The notes: generated by a model not told the origin, from the sequence alone. A stretch of DNA of 5,875 bases from JAICIG01 sp035532215 (GCA_035532215.1 DATKRK010000062.1:1-5875); one strand, 5' to 3'. Numbered from the stretch's first letter, positions 1-5,737 are shown. Translations and numbers: made by a program.

Positions 1-139
1 TCATCGAGCGGATGCTGACCGTCAGCGAGACGTGCCGCCTGCAAGGCCGCTCGATCTTCAGCTACCTGACAGCCGCTGTCGAAGCCCACTTCCGCGGTCA
101 ACCCGTCGCCTCGCTCCTCCCCGGCGCGTGAACGGTTAC
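1..139 (+). mobile_element. Right end of an IS66-family insertion sequence
   Basis: The transposase stop codon is followed at once by a sequence ending GTGAACGGTTAC at 128-139. Read inward on the other strand this is GTAACCGTTCACG, and IS66 elements typically start with GTAA. I therefore place the IS boundary at 139. IS66 elements usually duplicate 8 bp of target; the flank here would be ACACGACG (140-147), but the left end is outside the window, so the duplication cannot be confirmed. The insertion lies 15 bp beyond the stop codon of the neighbouring minus-strand gene, so it may have replaced that gene's terminator. Confidence 0.6.
3..131 (+). CDS. IS66-family transposase, C-terminal end (5' partial)
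   Basis: The only open frame entering the window reads IERMLTVSETCRLQGRS, then FSYLTAAVEAHF, and ends SLLPGA before a TGA at 129-131. The pattern TC-LQGRS--xYLTxAVxAHFxGxPxxSLLP is the usual C-terminal tail of the IS66 DDE transposase (TnpC), which moves the element by cutting its terminal inverted repeats. Only the last 42 residues are visible, so the catalytic residues lie outside the window and it is unknown whether the gene is intact. It converges on the secreted-protein gene at 155-886, with 23 bp between the two stop codons. The family call is from memory of the family motif; I am confident of it, but not of the element's subgroup. Confidence 0.86.
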   Translation: MERMLTVSETCRLQGRSIFSYLTAAVEAHFRGQPVASLLPGA

Positions 140-154
140 ACACGACGGGCACGC

Positions 155-886
155 CTATTCGTCGTCATCGAATGGCCCGTAAACTATAGGTTGGCCGTCC
201 GCATTCGTCGCTTCCGTAACGACAAACGTAACGCGAACTTGGTATTTGCACGTTAAGGGAGTGCCGCGGCGCTCGGACGGGTTCGATGCCGTGGCTGTTC
301 GCTGCTCAAGCTCGTCGTGCTCCCAAATTGGATATTCATGATCTTCTTTTAAGTTGGTGACATTCACATCGGAGCGCCATTGTGTTGTCAAACCATTATC
401 ACCTTCTGACTGCCAGCTCGGAATCGCTGTGAAATTCAATCCGGTAGAATTATCAGTATTACCAAAGCTTAGCTCCCATCGGACGTTTCCTTTGTAGGAC
501 TCAGTCGTTACGCCTGGGTCGATTCGAGTGATCCGAAAAACCCCCGACGCCGCGTGCATGTCGTCACTTGGATTCACAACCGCCCTTCCTGAAAGGCGTG
601 GAATGCGCTTGCCACGCGCGTCGCGAACGATTGCCGTGATGACCGCTGCTTTTCCGGGCGGGGTTCGGAATGTGAACCCAACGGACGCAACTCCCATGGC
701 CCGGAATATCTGCTGGCTCGCACTGTCGGGATTGTCGGCGCGAACAAATGAGTGGCCCGATTCTACGCTTGGCGCGGTTGGCGCGACGACGTCGTGCGGG
801 GGCTGCGCTAGAGTCCAAGTTGCGGCGCCAATGCTGAAGGCAATAATTACTAGGGCAACGCGATTGCGCGATTGAAAGTTATGCAT
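155..886 (-). CDS. Hypothetical secreted protein, 243 aa
   Basis: I do not recognise this protein. It starts with a short polar segment containing Arg7 and Arg9, followed by a hydrophobic stretch at residues 10-26 (VALVIIAFSIGAATWTLA region), and then a plausible signal-peptidase I site at TLA/Q (27/28). No lipobox cysteine is present. The mature part (about 215 aa) has no repeat or further membrane segment and looks beta-rich, with alternating stretches such as AAVITAIVRDARGKRIPRL and YQVRVTFVVTEA; it ends in an acidic FDDDE. The ATG at 886 is supported by AGGAG (893-897 on the plus strand) 6 nt upstream. A candidate promoter lies about 80-110 bp upstream. The gene is flanked by an IS66 end downstream and an IS5 remnant upstream, and by eye is less GC-rich than the kinase gene, which could mean acquisition with mobile DNA. 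Function unknown; that it is a real gene is well supported by start signal, signal peptide and length. Confidence 0.78.
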   Translation of the reverse strand: MHNFQSRNRVALVIIAFSIGAATWTLAQPPHDVVAPTAPSVESGHSFVRADNPDSASQQIFRAMGVASVGFTFRTPPGKAAVITAIVRDARGKRIPRLSGRAVVNPSDDMHAASGVFRITRIDPGVTTESYKGNVRWELSFGNTDNSTGLNFTAIPSWQSEGDNGLTTQWRSDVNVTNLKEDHEYPIWEHDELEQRTATASNPSERRGTPLTCKYQVRVTFVVTEATNADGQPIVYGPFDDDE

Positions 887-892
887 GCTATT

Positions 893-897
893 CTCCT
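893..897 (-). promoter_or_regulatory. Ribosome binding site of the secreted-protein gene
   Basis: The minus strand reads AAAAGGAGAATAGCATG, giving AGGAG with a 6-nt spacer to the ATG at 886. This fixes the start, and no in-frame alternative upstream has a comparable signal. Confidence 0.7.
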
Positions 898-966
898 TTT
901 ATTGGAAAACGAAACTCCCCACAACGCACTGTGTCGGCTCAATGCGGTCACGTCGGCCGAAGGAAA

Positions 967-995
967 ATTGTAGCGATTCCATGAACTGGGTGCAA
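967..995 (-). promoter_or_regulatory. Candidate sigma70-type promoter for the secreted-protein gene
   Basis: On the minus strand TTGCAC (990-995) and TACAAT (967-972) are separated by exactly 17 bp. The -10 matches TATAAT at 5 of 6 positions; the -35 is weak (TTG conserved). Transcription would start near 960, leaving a leader of about 75 nt before the ATG at 886. The element lies just outside the truncated edge of the IS5 remnant (about 1000). Found by eye, and planctomycete promoters are poorly defined. Confidence 0.35.
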
Positions 996-999
996 ACCC

Positions 1000-1347
1000 T
1001 GGCCGGTACGGCGCGAATCGCTAGTGGAGCGCCATCGCGATCGACGAGCACCGTGTATTTCGTGCCTTTTTGCGGTGATCGACGGGGCTGGGGCCGGTCG
1101 ATTCGCCGCCGCCGAAGGCCCGCACCTGCGTCGTATCCACGATCGCCGTTTCCAAATGCAGTTCTTTCTCGCGATTCAACATGGTCAAAAGCAGATGGTG
1201 CAGTTGATCCCAAATGCCAGCTTTTTCCCAAGCTTGCAATCGGGTGCGCGCCGTTTCGCCACAGCAGCCCATCTCCTGCGGCACATCTTTCCAGCGACAA
1301 CCAGTCACCAACACGAACCAAACCACCTTCAATACGATATGATACAT
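1000..1347 (-). pseudogene. IS5-family transposase remnant, truncated at both ends, with a -1 frameshift
   Basis: The minus strand encodes MYHIVLKVVWFVLVTGCRW, then KDVPQEMGCC, LQAWEKAGIW and AIVDTTQVRAFGGG, which match the IS5 (IS427/IS1031-like) transposase helix-turn-helix and first catalytic-Asp region (Asp codon at 1135-1137). The reading frame then runs through HRKK into a stop (TAG, 1021-1023). In the -1 frame the family sequence continues as GTKYTVLVDRDGAPLAIRA and stops resembling a transposase near 1000. The second Asp and the Glu of the DDE triad are missing, as are roughly the first 40 residues, so the fragment cannot be active. The shift occurs at CGC-AAA-AAG-GCA (five A on the coding strand, T run at 1067-1071); slipping back one base restores RKKGTKYT exactly. 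Members of this IS5 group use programmed -1 frameshifting, so the shift may be ancestral rather than damage. The 5' edge abuts a REP-like palindrome (1370-1437). Confidence 0.8.
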
Positions 1348-1369
1348 CTTCGGCGGGTGGTGAAAAGGG

Positions 1370-1420
1370 TGAAAAGGTGTCAGGAACCAATAATCAAATC
1401 GGTTCCTGACACCCTTTTCA
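1370..1420. repeat. REP-like palindrome
   Basis: GGTGTCAGGAACC (1376-1388) and its exact reverse complement (1401-1413) flank a 12-nt A/T-rich loop. With a single bulged C at 1414 the pairing continues for six more base pairs (1370-1375 with 1415-1420), giving a stem of about 19 bp. From memory, GGTGTCAGGAACC palindromes recur between genes in planctomycete genomes and resemble REP elements mobilised by Y1 (RAYT) transposases; no RAYT gene is in this window. It could also act as a transcription barrier. Confidence 0.7.
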
Positions 1421-1437
1421 TCTGACACCCTTTTCAT
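1406..1437. repeat. 16-bp tandem direct repeat
   Basis: CTGACACCCTTTTCAT occurs twice back to back (1406-1421 and 1422-1437) with no mismatch. The first copy forms the right arm of the REP-like palindrome, so the second is an extra half-arm, as expected from arm duplication by slippage or from a decayed neighbouring REP unit. On the left side GTGAAAAGG also recurs partially (1360-1377). Confidence 0.8.
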
Positions 1438-1527
1438 CGTCGCCCGTCGGCCGGGCTGCGGACACCGCGTCCGCCCCGGTTCGAAACGTGCGTGCCGCCG
1501 TCCGCACGCGCTGCCGAGCGAAATCAG

Positions 1528-1605
1528 GCTCTTCAGGAGAATCCGTGGGAGATTTAGTCCGCTGAGACGATGGATGCGTGCGTTTTTCAAGGCATTTCCG
1601 GGCAA
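1528..1605 (-). repeat. 78-nt dispersed repeat, copy 1
   Basis: Read on the minus strand from 1605, this copy begins TTGCCCGGAAATGCC, continues with GAAAAACGCA and ends CCCACGGATT then GAAGAGC. It aligns without gaps to copy 3 (1810-1887) at 58 of 78 positions by hand count. The first 30 nt and the last 24 nt are the conserved boxes; the centre varies. An A/T-rich lead-in resembling YATTYATT precedes all copies. Function unknown. Confidence 0.75.
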
Positions 1606-1660
1606 TGAATAGGGTTACGATTCGGGGATCAGCTTTGGCGTGCTCGCAGGCAAACATTCA

Positions 1661-1738
1661 ATGCCCGGCGATGCCTTGAAAAACGCACGGTGACTGTGCT
1701 CAAAAACGAAAACCCGCCCACAGGTTTCCGCGAGGAGC
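1661..1738 (+). repeat. 78-nt dispersed repeat, copy 2 (inverted)
   Basis: On the plus strand this reads ATGCCCGGCGATGCCTTG, AAAAACGCACGG, a divergent 24-nt centre, then CGCCCACAGGTTTCC and GAGGAGC. It has the same 78-nt length as copies 1 and 3. The first 30 nt match copy 1 at 26 positions; the centre is essentially unrelated. It lies head to head with copy 1, so 1576-1610 and 1656-1690 form an inverted repeat with 31 of 35 matches and a 45-bp spacer. Confidence 0.7.
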
Positions 1739-1809
1739 CAATAATCATAGTCAGCCGACGCGCGTTCCCAGCCGCCTTCTGCGGCGTCGAAGAGAAGCTC
1801 AATAAGTCG

Positions 1810-1887
1810 GCTCCTCAGCGGAATCCGTGGGTGGTTCCGGCTGCAGAGCAAATGCAGACATGCGTTTTTTCGGGCATTTCCGGGCAA
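1810..1887 (-). repeat. 78-nt dispersed repeat, copy 3
   Basis: On the minus strand from 1887 it reads TTGCCCGGAAATGCCCG, AAAAAACGCA and ends CACCCACGGATTCCGC, GAGGAGC. It is in the same orientation as copy 1 and tail to tail with copy 2. The 5' edge (1861-1896) also contains a small imperfect palindrome pairing TGCGTTTTTT with AAAAAAATGCA. Confidence 0.75.
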
Positions 1888-1964
1888 AAAAATGCACGCT
1901 GCAATCCGCGGACGAGATCATTCGCGATAGAATCCTCGTCGGCGCGGCGCTCACCGGATTCAGG

Positions 1965-2051
1965 CTCCTCTCCCTCTGGGAGAGGTCGGGTGAGGGCTGG
2001 CGTCGGTTGCAGTTCGCCCTCACCCCGGCCCTCTCCCAAAGGGAGAGGGAG
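1965..2051. repeat. Dispersed inverted repeat of the CTCTCCC...GTGAGGG type
   Basis: The left arm (1965-1996) contains CTCTCCCTCTGGGAGAG followed by GGTGAGGG-type sequence. The right arm (2017-2051) is its near reverse complement, CCCTCACCCCGG then CCCTCTCCCAAAGGGAGAGG. Each arm also folds on itself (CTCTCCC-TCT-GGGAGAG and CCCTCTCCC-AAA-GGGAGAGGG), so the element can form one long hairpin with a 20-nt loop or two small ones. From memory, sequences of this type are scattered between genes in many unrelated bacteria. No ORF is carried, so it is MITE/REP-like. Confidence 0.7.
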
Positions 2052-2186
2052 TTTTGTTTCAGGCTCTGCGGGCGAGCAAGCAAGGCAACGGGATAACCAC
2101 GCTCCGCACGCGGGCGAATGACTCGCCTTGCCCTCACTCCGCCGCGGTGGGCCAGGGCCTTTTTCGCTCGACAGCGGCCCATTTAT

Positions 2187-2252
2187 TTGCCCGGCCGTGC
2201 CTCGAAAACGCAACCGTGGCCCCGCTAATCAGCGTCGAAACCATCCACGGAT
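2187..2252 (+). repeat. 78-nt dispersed repeat, degenerate copy 4 (inverted)
   Basis: On the plus strand the landmarks TTGCCCGG, TGCCTCGAAAA, CGCA, TCAGCG and ATCCACGGAT appear in the same order as in copy 1, and at the same spacing to within two bases. The last 20 or so bases of the repeat are not recognisable. It lies head to head with copy 3, separated by 299 bp that contain the CTCTCCC hairpin repeat. Confidence 0.55.
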
Positions 2253-2702
2253 ACTTGCCTCTGACGTTGTTCGATCCGCAATTTTCGTTGGCGGCTGATG
2301 GACATGGCGTGCGGCCTTTCTTCGTTCCGCGGCCGGCAACGTTAACCGCAAAGCGGCTTGCCCCGTGAGACGAGCCGCAACAGCCCGAATCGCTTGTGAT
2401 GGCGAGCAAGCCGCCGCGGCGATAACCTCGGCTTGCCCGGCGGCCCAAGGCGAACGCGAAGTCGTTCGACGGCTGGCGCATCCGCCTCGAGCGCAGCTCG
2501 CCGAACCCACGCGTTCGGCGGCCGGAGAGCCGCATTTACGAGCGAAGAATCATGATTTATACGCCTCGCGAAATGATAAACCGCCGCGCCGCAAGGAAAG
2601 GGCCAAAACCGCGGCCCGCACGCCGAAACGCCGGTCGCGATCGTTTATCGATATGCGTCGAAACGGGCGTAAAACGGGCGCCGATCAGGCATGAAACGCC
2701 TA

Positions 2703-2742
2703 GTTTTGGCGCCGCTGCCGCCGGCCCCGCGCGGCGCAAAAC
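2703..2742 (-). terminator. Possible hairpin terminator downstream of the kinase gene
   Basis: GTTTTGGCGCCG (2703-2714) pairs with CGGCGCAAAAC (2732-2742), giving an 11-bp stem with one bulged base and a 17-nt loop. It lies about 190 bp beyond the kinase stop codon. In the kinase direction the stem is followed by TAGGCG rather than a T tract, so an intrinsic terminator is doubtful; it may only be an mRNA 3'-end structure. Confidence 0.25.
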
Positions 2743-2934
2743 CCTTGTTTTCTCGGAGGATTTCGCGATGCGGCGCCGCTTCGCAAGTGCGCAGCGCGCG
2801 GCGATATAAATAAATCGGCCGAAATATAAATCACCGCGGCTGCGAGCAACGCTCACGACCGAGGCGGAAAGCGGCAAGGTATCCGGCGCCTTCGGTAACA
2901 TCGTGCGGCGCCGCGGCGCGGTAAACGACGCATC

Positions 2935-5385
2935 TTAAGGCGCGAACCAGCGTCCGCCCCAGGAGGCGTACAGGTCGTGCAGAAACGCGCGCCATGCTTC
3001 GGCGGTGCGAGTGGCGGGATAGGGCTGCGGCGCCACGGGCGCCGGCGCCTCCCAGAGGATTTCGAACTGACCGTCCGATCGAATTCGCCCGATTCGCGGC
3101 GTCTTGTAACAGTGCTGCGTATCGGGGTCGAGGCGGACCTCGCCGCCAGGGCCGGGGAAACGCAGGGTGAGCATGGCCCGGCGGATTTTTTTCGGTTCCA
3201 GGCTTTGGGCTTCCTCGACGGCTTGCGCCCAGAGCTTCACGCCGTCGTAGGCCGCCGCCATCGCGTCGGTCGTCGGGCGCTGCGGATACGTTTCGTGGAA
3301 TTTGTCGACGAACGTCGTGTTTGCCAGCGTGTCGATCGCTTGGAAGTACGTGCAGGCGGCGTAATCGCCTTCGATATCGGCGAGGTTGAGGCTCCGCAGT
3401 TCCTGCTCGCCGACGCTGAAGGAGATCATGGGCGTCTCGTGCGGCTTCACGCCCGCCGCCCGCAATTCGCGGAACAAAGGCGTGTTCGAATCGCCGTTGA
3501 CCGTGTTCAGGATCATGTCGGGTTTCGCCGCCACGATGTTCTGGACCACGCTTTGCACTTCCAGGCTTCCCATCGGGAGATAGACCTCGCCCGCCGCTTC
3601 GGCGCCGAGGCGGCCGAGATCGTCCTTGATCACCGCATTGGCCGTGCGCGGAAAGACGTAATCGGAACCGACCAGGAAGAACCGTCGCTTGCCCAGCGTC
3701 TTCACGGCCCAGGCGATGGCCGGCAGAATCTGCTGATTCGGGGCGGCGCCCATGTAGATGATGTTAGGCGAGGTTTCGCAGCCTTCGTACTGCACCGGGT
3801 AGACGAGCAGGTGGTCGCGCCGCTCGAAGACCGGTTTGACGGTCTTGCGGGCCGACGAGGTCCAGCAACCGAACACCGTGCAAACCCGCTCCTCGGCGAT
3901 CAACCGTTCGGCCTCGCGCGCAAAAGTCGCCGGATGAGAACGGCCGTCGGCGACTACGGCTTTGACCGGCCGGCCGAGTACGCCTCCGGCGGCATTGATT
4001 TCCTCGATGGCGAACAGCGTCGCATCGACGACCACGGTTTCGCTGTTGGCCATCGTGCCGGTCAGCGAGTGAAGCACGCCGACTTTGATCGGTTCGCCAT
4101 CGGGGGCGGCAAGTAACGGGCAGGCCGACTCCGGCCGCGCGGCATCGCGGCGGAGTCGCGACCCGACGATCGCCATTCCGCCGCCGGCGGCGCCGACCAG
4201 GAACATGGCAGCCGCCGCCGCGAGCAGCTTGCGCCGCGAACGTTCGGTCGCTCGGCCGCCGTTCTGGCTGGGCAGCGCGATTTGGCTCGTTCGCGAGAGG
4301 GGCGCCGCCACCGCCTCCAGGTCGGTCTGCATCTCGCCGACCGATTGATAACGATCGAAAGGCGACTTGGCCATCGCCCGGGCGATGATGCCGGCGCAGG
4401 CAGCGGGCACGGCGGGCGAGACCTGCCGCGGGTCGAGGATCGGGCCGTGGCAATGATTGTACATGACGTGCGGCACGCTATCGCAATCGTCGTAAGGGTC
4501 TCTGCCCGTGAGCAAGGCGTAATAGGTCGCGCCCAGGGAGTAAATGTCGCTGCGAGCGTCGACCGGCCGGGCCTGGCATTGTTCGGGGCTCATGAAAAAC
4601 GGCGTGCCGACGACCAACCCGGCTTGCGTGAGTTGCGGCGACGCGCCCGAGGCGGCGGCCTTGGCCAGGCCGAAGTCGCCGACCTTGATCGAGCTTTCGG
4701 GCGTGCGCAGGAAGTTCGCCGGTTTGATGTCGCGATGAATCAGACCCGCCGCGTGCGCGGCCGCGATACCCTTGCAGGCGTCGATCATGGCCAGCGTCGC
4801 TTCGAGGGGCGAGCAGCCGCCGCGCGTCGCCTGCCACTCTTTCAGGCTTCCGCCCGACACGTATTCCATGACCAGGAAGTGGCGCGCCCCCTCCTGGCAG
4901 ATTTCATAGAGCGAAACCACGTGGGGATGATTGAGCTTGCCGGCGACCTTGGCTTCCGCCAAAAAGCGGCCCAGCGCCAGCTCGTCGGCGGCGAGATGAT
5001 CGGCCAGGATCTTGATCGCCACGTCTCGCTCGATCAGCGGATCGCGCGCCAACAGCACGACGCCCATCCCGCCTCGACCCAGCACGCCCGTAACCAGGTA
5101 CCTGCCCAGCGTCGAGCCGGGCCACGTCGAGTTGACTCCAACGCCACCAGAGTGCGGCCCCGCCGCAATTGGGTCGGGCGGAGGCGTGTGCGGGCCGGGA
5201 GCCAAAGTGTCTGCTAACGGCGCAGGCGCGCTTGCGGCCTCATCTTCGTCGATCACGGCTGGCTGTCGATCGTTCATGCGCGCGAAGACCGCTGCGAGTT
5301 CCCTGAGTCGGAGAAGCGAAGCCCGCGATACCATCGACTGCCCCGGATTCCCGCCGCCGAGGGACGCCGCTCGTGCTTGAAGCAT
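2935..5385 (-). CDS. Membrane Ser/Thr protein kinase with C-terminal UrtA/AmiC-type ligand-binding domain
   Basis: An 816-aa one-protein sensor. Residues 1-95 are a low-complexity Pro/Ala-rich leader. Residues 96-357 are a complete Hanks-type kinase: glycine loop GRGGMGVV (103-110), VAIK Lys125, alpha-C Glu144, catalytic HRDIKPAN (Asp219, Asn224), DFG Asp237, TPFFMSPEQ (Glu268), SDIYSLG. Residues 387-408 form one membrane helix after a basic RSRRK stretch. Residues 432-785 match UrtA/AmiC substrate-binding proteins: IKVGVLHSLTGTMANSE, GCWTSSARK (506-514), YPVQYEG (529-535), GAAPNQQ, GSDYVFPR, NGDSN, FSVGEQEL, DGVKLWAQAVEEA. The inferred role is binding urea or a short amide outside the cytoplasmic membrane and changing kinase activity inside; substrates are unknown. 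Start at 5385: GGAGG (5397-5401) lies 11 nt upstream, slightly far; Met18 and Met37 are alternatives, both before the kinase domain. No transporter permease or urease gene is adjacent. From memory, kinase/ABC-substrate-binding fusions are annotated in some planctomycetes. Confidence 0.93.
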   Translation of the reverse strand: MLQARAASLGGGNPGQSMVSRASLLRLRELAAVFARMNDRQPAVIDEDEAASAPAPLADTLAPGPHTPPPDPIAAGPHSGGVGVNSTWPGSTLGRYLVTGVLGRGGMGVVLLARDPLIERDVAIKILADHLAADELALGRFLAEAKVAGKLNHPHVVSLYEICQEGARHFLVMEYVSGGSLKEWQATRGGCSPLEATLAMIDACKGIAAAHAAGLIHRDIKPANFLRTPESSIKVGDFGLAKAAASGASPQLTQAGLVVGTPFFMSPEQCQARPVDARSDIYSLGATYYALLTGRDPYDDCDSVPHVMYNHCHGPILDPRQVSPAVPAACAGIIARAMAKSPFDRYQSVGEMQTDLEAVAAPLSRTSQIALPSQNGGRATERSRRKLLAAAAAMFLVGAAGGGMAIVGSRLRRDAARPESACPLLAAPDGEPIKVGVLHSLTGTMANSETVVVDATLFAIEEINAAGGVLGRPVKAVVADGRSHPATFAREAERLIAEERVCTVFGCWTSSARKTVKPVFERRDHLLVYPVQYEGCETSPNIIYMGAAPNQQILPAIAWAVKTLGKRRFFLVGSDYVFPRTANAVIKDDLGRLGAEAAGEVYLPMGSLEVQSVVQNIVAAKPDMILNTVNGDSNTPLFRELRAAGVKPHETPMISFSVGEQELRSLNLADIEGDYAACTYFQAIDTLANTTFVDKFHETYPQRPTTDAMAAAYDGVKLWAQAVEEAQSLEPKKIRRAMLTLRFPGPGGEVRLDPDTQHCYKTPRIGRIRSDGQFEILWEAPAPVAPQPYPATRTAEAWRAFLHDLYASWGGRWFAP

Positions 5386-5460
5386 AGCTTCCAGAGCCTC
5401 CGGCCTGCCGTTTGCAGAGATTTTTTCAACGGATTCGGCTCTGACGGCGCTTGTTATTCC

Positions 5461-5514
5461 GTGGGGCGGCCTTCCTCACCCGCCGGCCATTGACGGCCTG
5501 GAAGGCCGCCCCAC
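5461..5514. repeat. Perfect 15-bp inverted repeat
   Basis: GTGGGGCGGCCTTCC (5461-5475) and its exact reverse complement (5500-5514) flank a 24-nt loop. The two neighbouring genes point away from it, so a terminator role is unexpected. It is either a dispersed intergenic palindrome (GACGGCCTGGAAGGCCGC-like sequences seem familiar from planctomycetes, from memory) or a regulatory site. Neither arm is followed by a T tract. Confidence 0.75.
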
Positions 5515-5653
5515 ATACCGTCCAAGCGTCTCGTTCGCGCCCGCGTTCGGTATAGCACGGTCCGGTGTTAGGCTATTGCACGGCGTCGGGCGAAGCGTCG
5601 GAAAAACCCGCACAACTCGACTCGTTTGGAGGCCGCTCAAGCTCGGGGGCCGC

Positions 5654-5683
5654 TTGACCGTGGCAAGGGTCCGCCAGTATGGT
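5654..5683 (+). promoter_or_regulatory. Candidate promoter of the peroxiredoxin gene
   Basis: TTGACC (5654-5659) and TATGGT (5678-5683) are 18 bp apart, matching sigma70 boxes at 5 of 6 and 4 of 6 positions. Start of transcription would be near 5690, about 60 nt before the ATG. Found by eye only. Confidence 0.4.
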
Positions 5684-5737
5684 AAGCGGTTCCGCACGAG
5701 AATTTACGCGGCTCAGTTCGAATTGCCCCCAGACGCC

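Larger units (their letters stand above)
2053..2934. other. Gene-free intergenic stretch with hairpins
   Basis: No frame here has a convincing combination of start, ribosome binding site and protein-like composition; the open frames are Arg/Ala/Pro-rich, as expected by chance in GC-rich DNA. Besides repeat copy 4 it holds two hairpins sharing CGGCTTGCCC (2353-2378 and 2406-2436), a bulged hairpin at 2703-2742, two copies of the palindrome GCGGCGCCGC (2770-2779, 2905-2914), and an A/T-rich patch with ATATAAAT twice (2804-2811, 2824-2831). All of this lies downstream of the kinase gene. Confidence 0.55.

Noticed and set aside
1615..1887. Minus-strand 90-aa ORF (TTG start, contains GGWERASADYDYW)
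   Set aside because: It starts inside repeat copy 3 and crosses copy 2 antisense; the TTG start has no Shine-Dalgarno, and the equivalent frames of copies 2 and 4 contain stops. Protein-like in part, but better explained as repeat sequence.
2127..2175. Plus-strand terminator ending in CCTTTTT near 2160
   Set aside because: The preceding GGCC-AG-GGCC can form only a stem with a two-base loop, and no gene lies upstream.
1528..2252. CRISPR array
   Set aside because: Repeats are long, diverged, alternate in orientation and are unevenly spaced; no cas genes.
1528..2252. Integron attC array
   Set aside because: No GTTRRRY/RYYYAAC core sites at the repeat ends, and no cassette genes or integrase.
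2134..2535. Minus-strand 133-aa ORF in the intergenic stretch
   Set aside because: No ribosome binding site, Arg/Gly-rich, overlaps repeat copy 4 and the hairpin pair; no recognisable family.
2977..4116. Long plus-strand open frame of 379 aa
   Set aside because: Antisense shadow of the kinase-UrtA gene; Arg/Gly/Ala-rich composition typical of the opposite strand of GC-rich coding DNA, with no recognisable motif.
4282..5217. Plus-strand open frame of 311 aa
   Set aside because: Antisense to the kinase domain, where every kinase motif is intact on the minus strand.
5476..5697. Minus-strand 73-aa ORF between kinase and peroxiredoxin
   Set aside because: No ribosome binding site, covers an inverted repeat and the promoter region, unremarkable composition.
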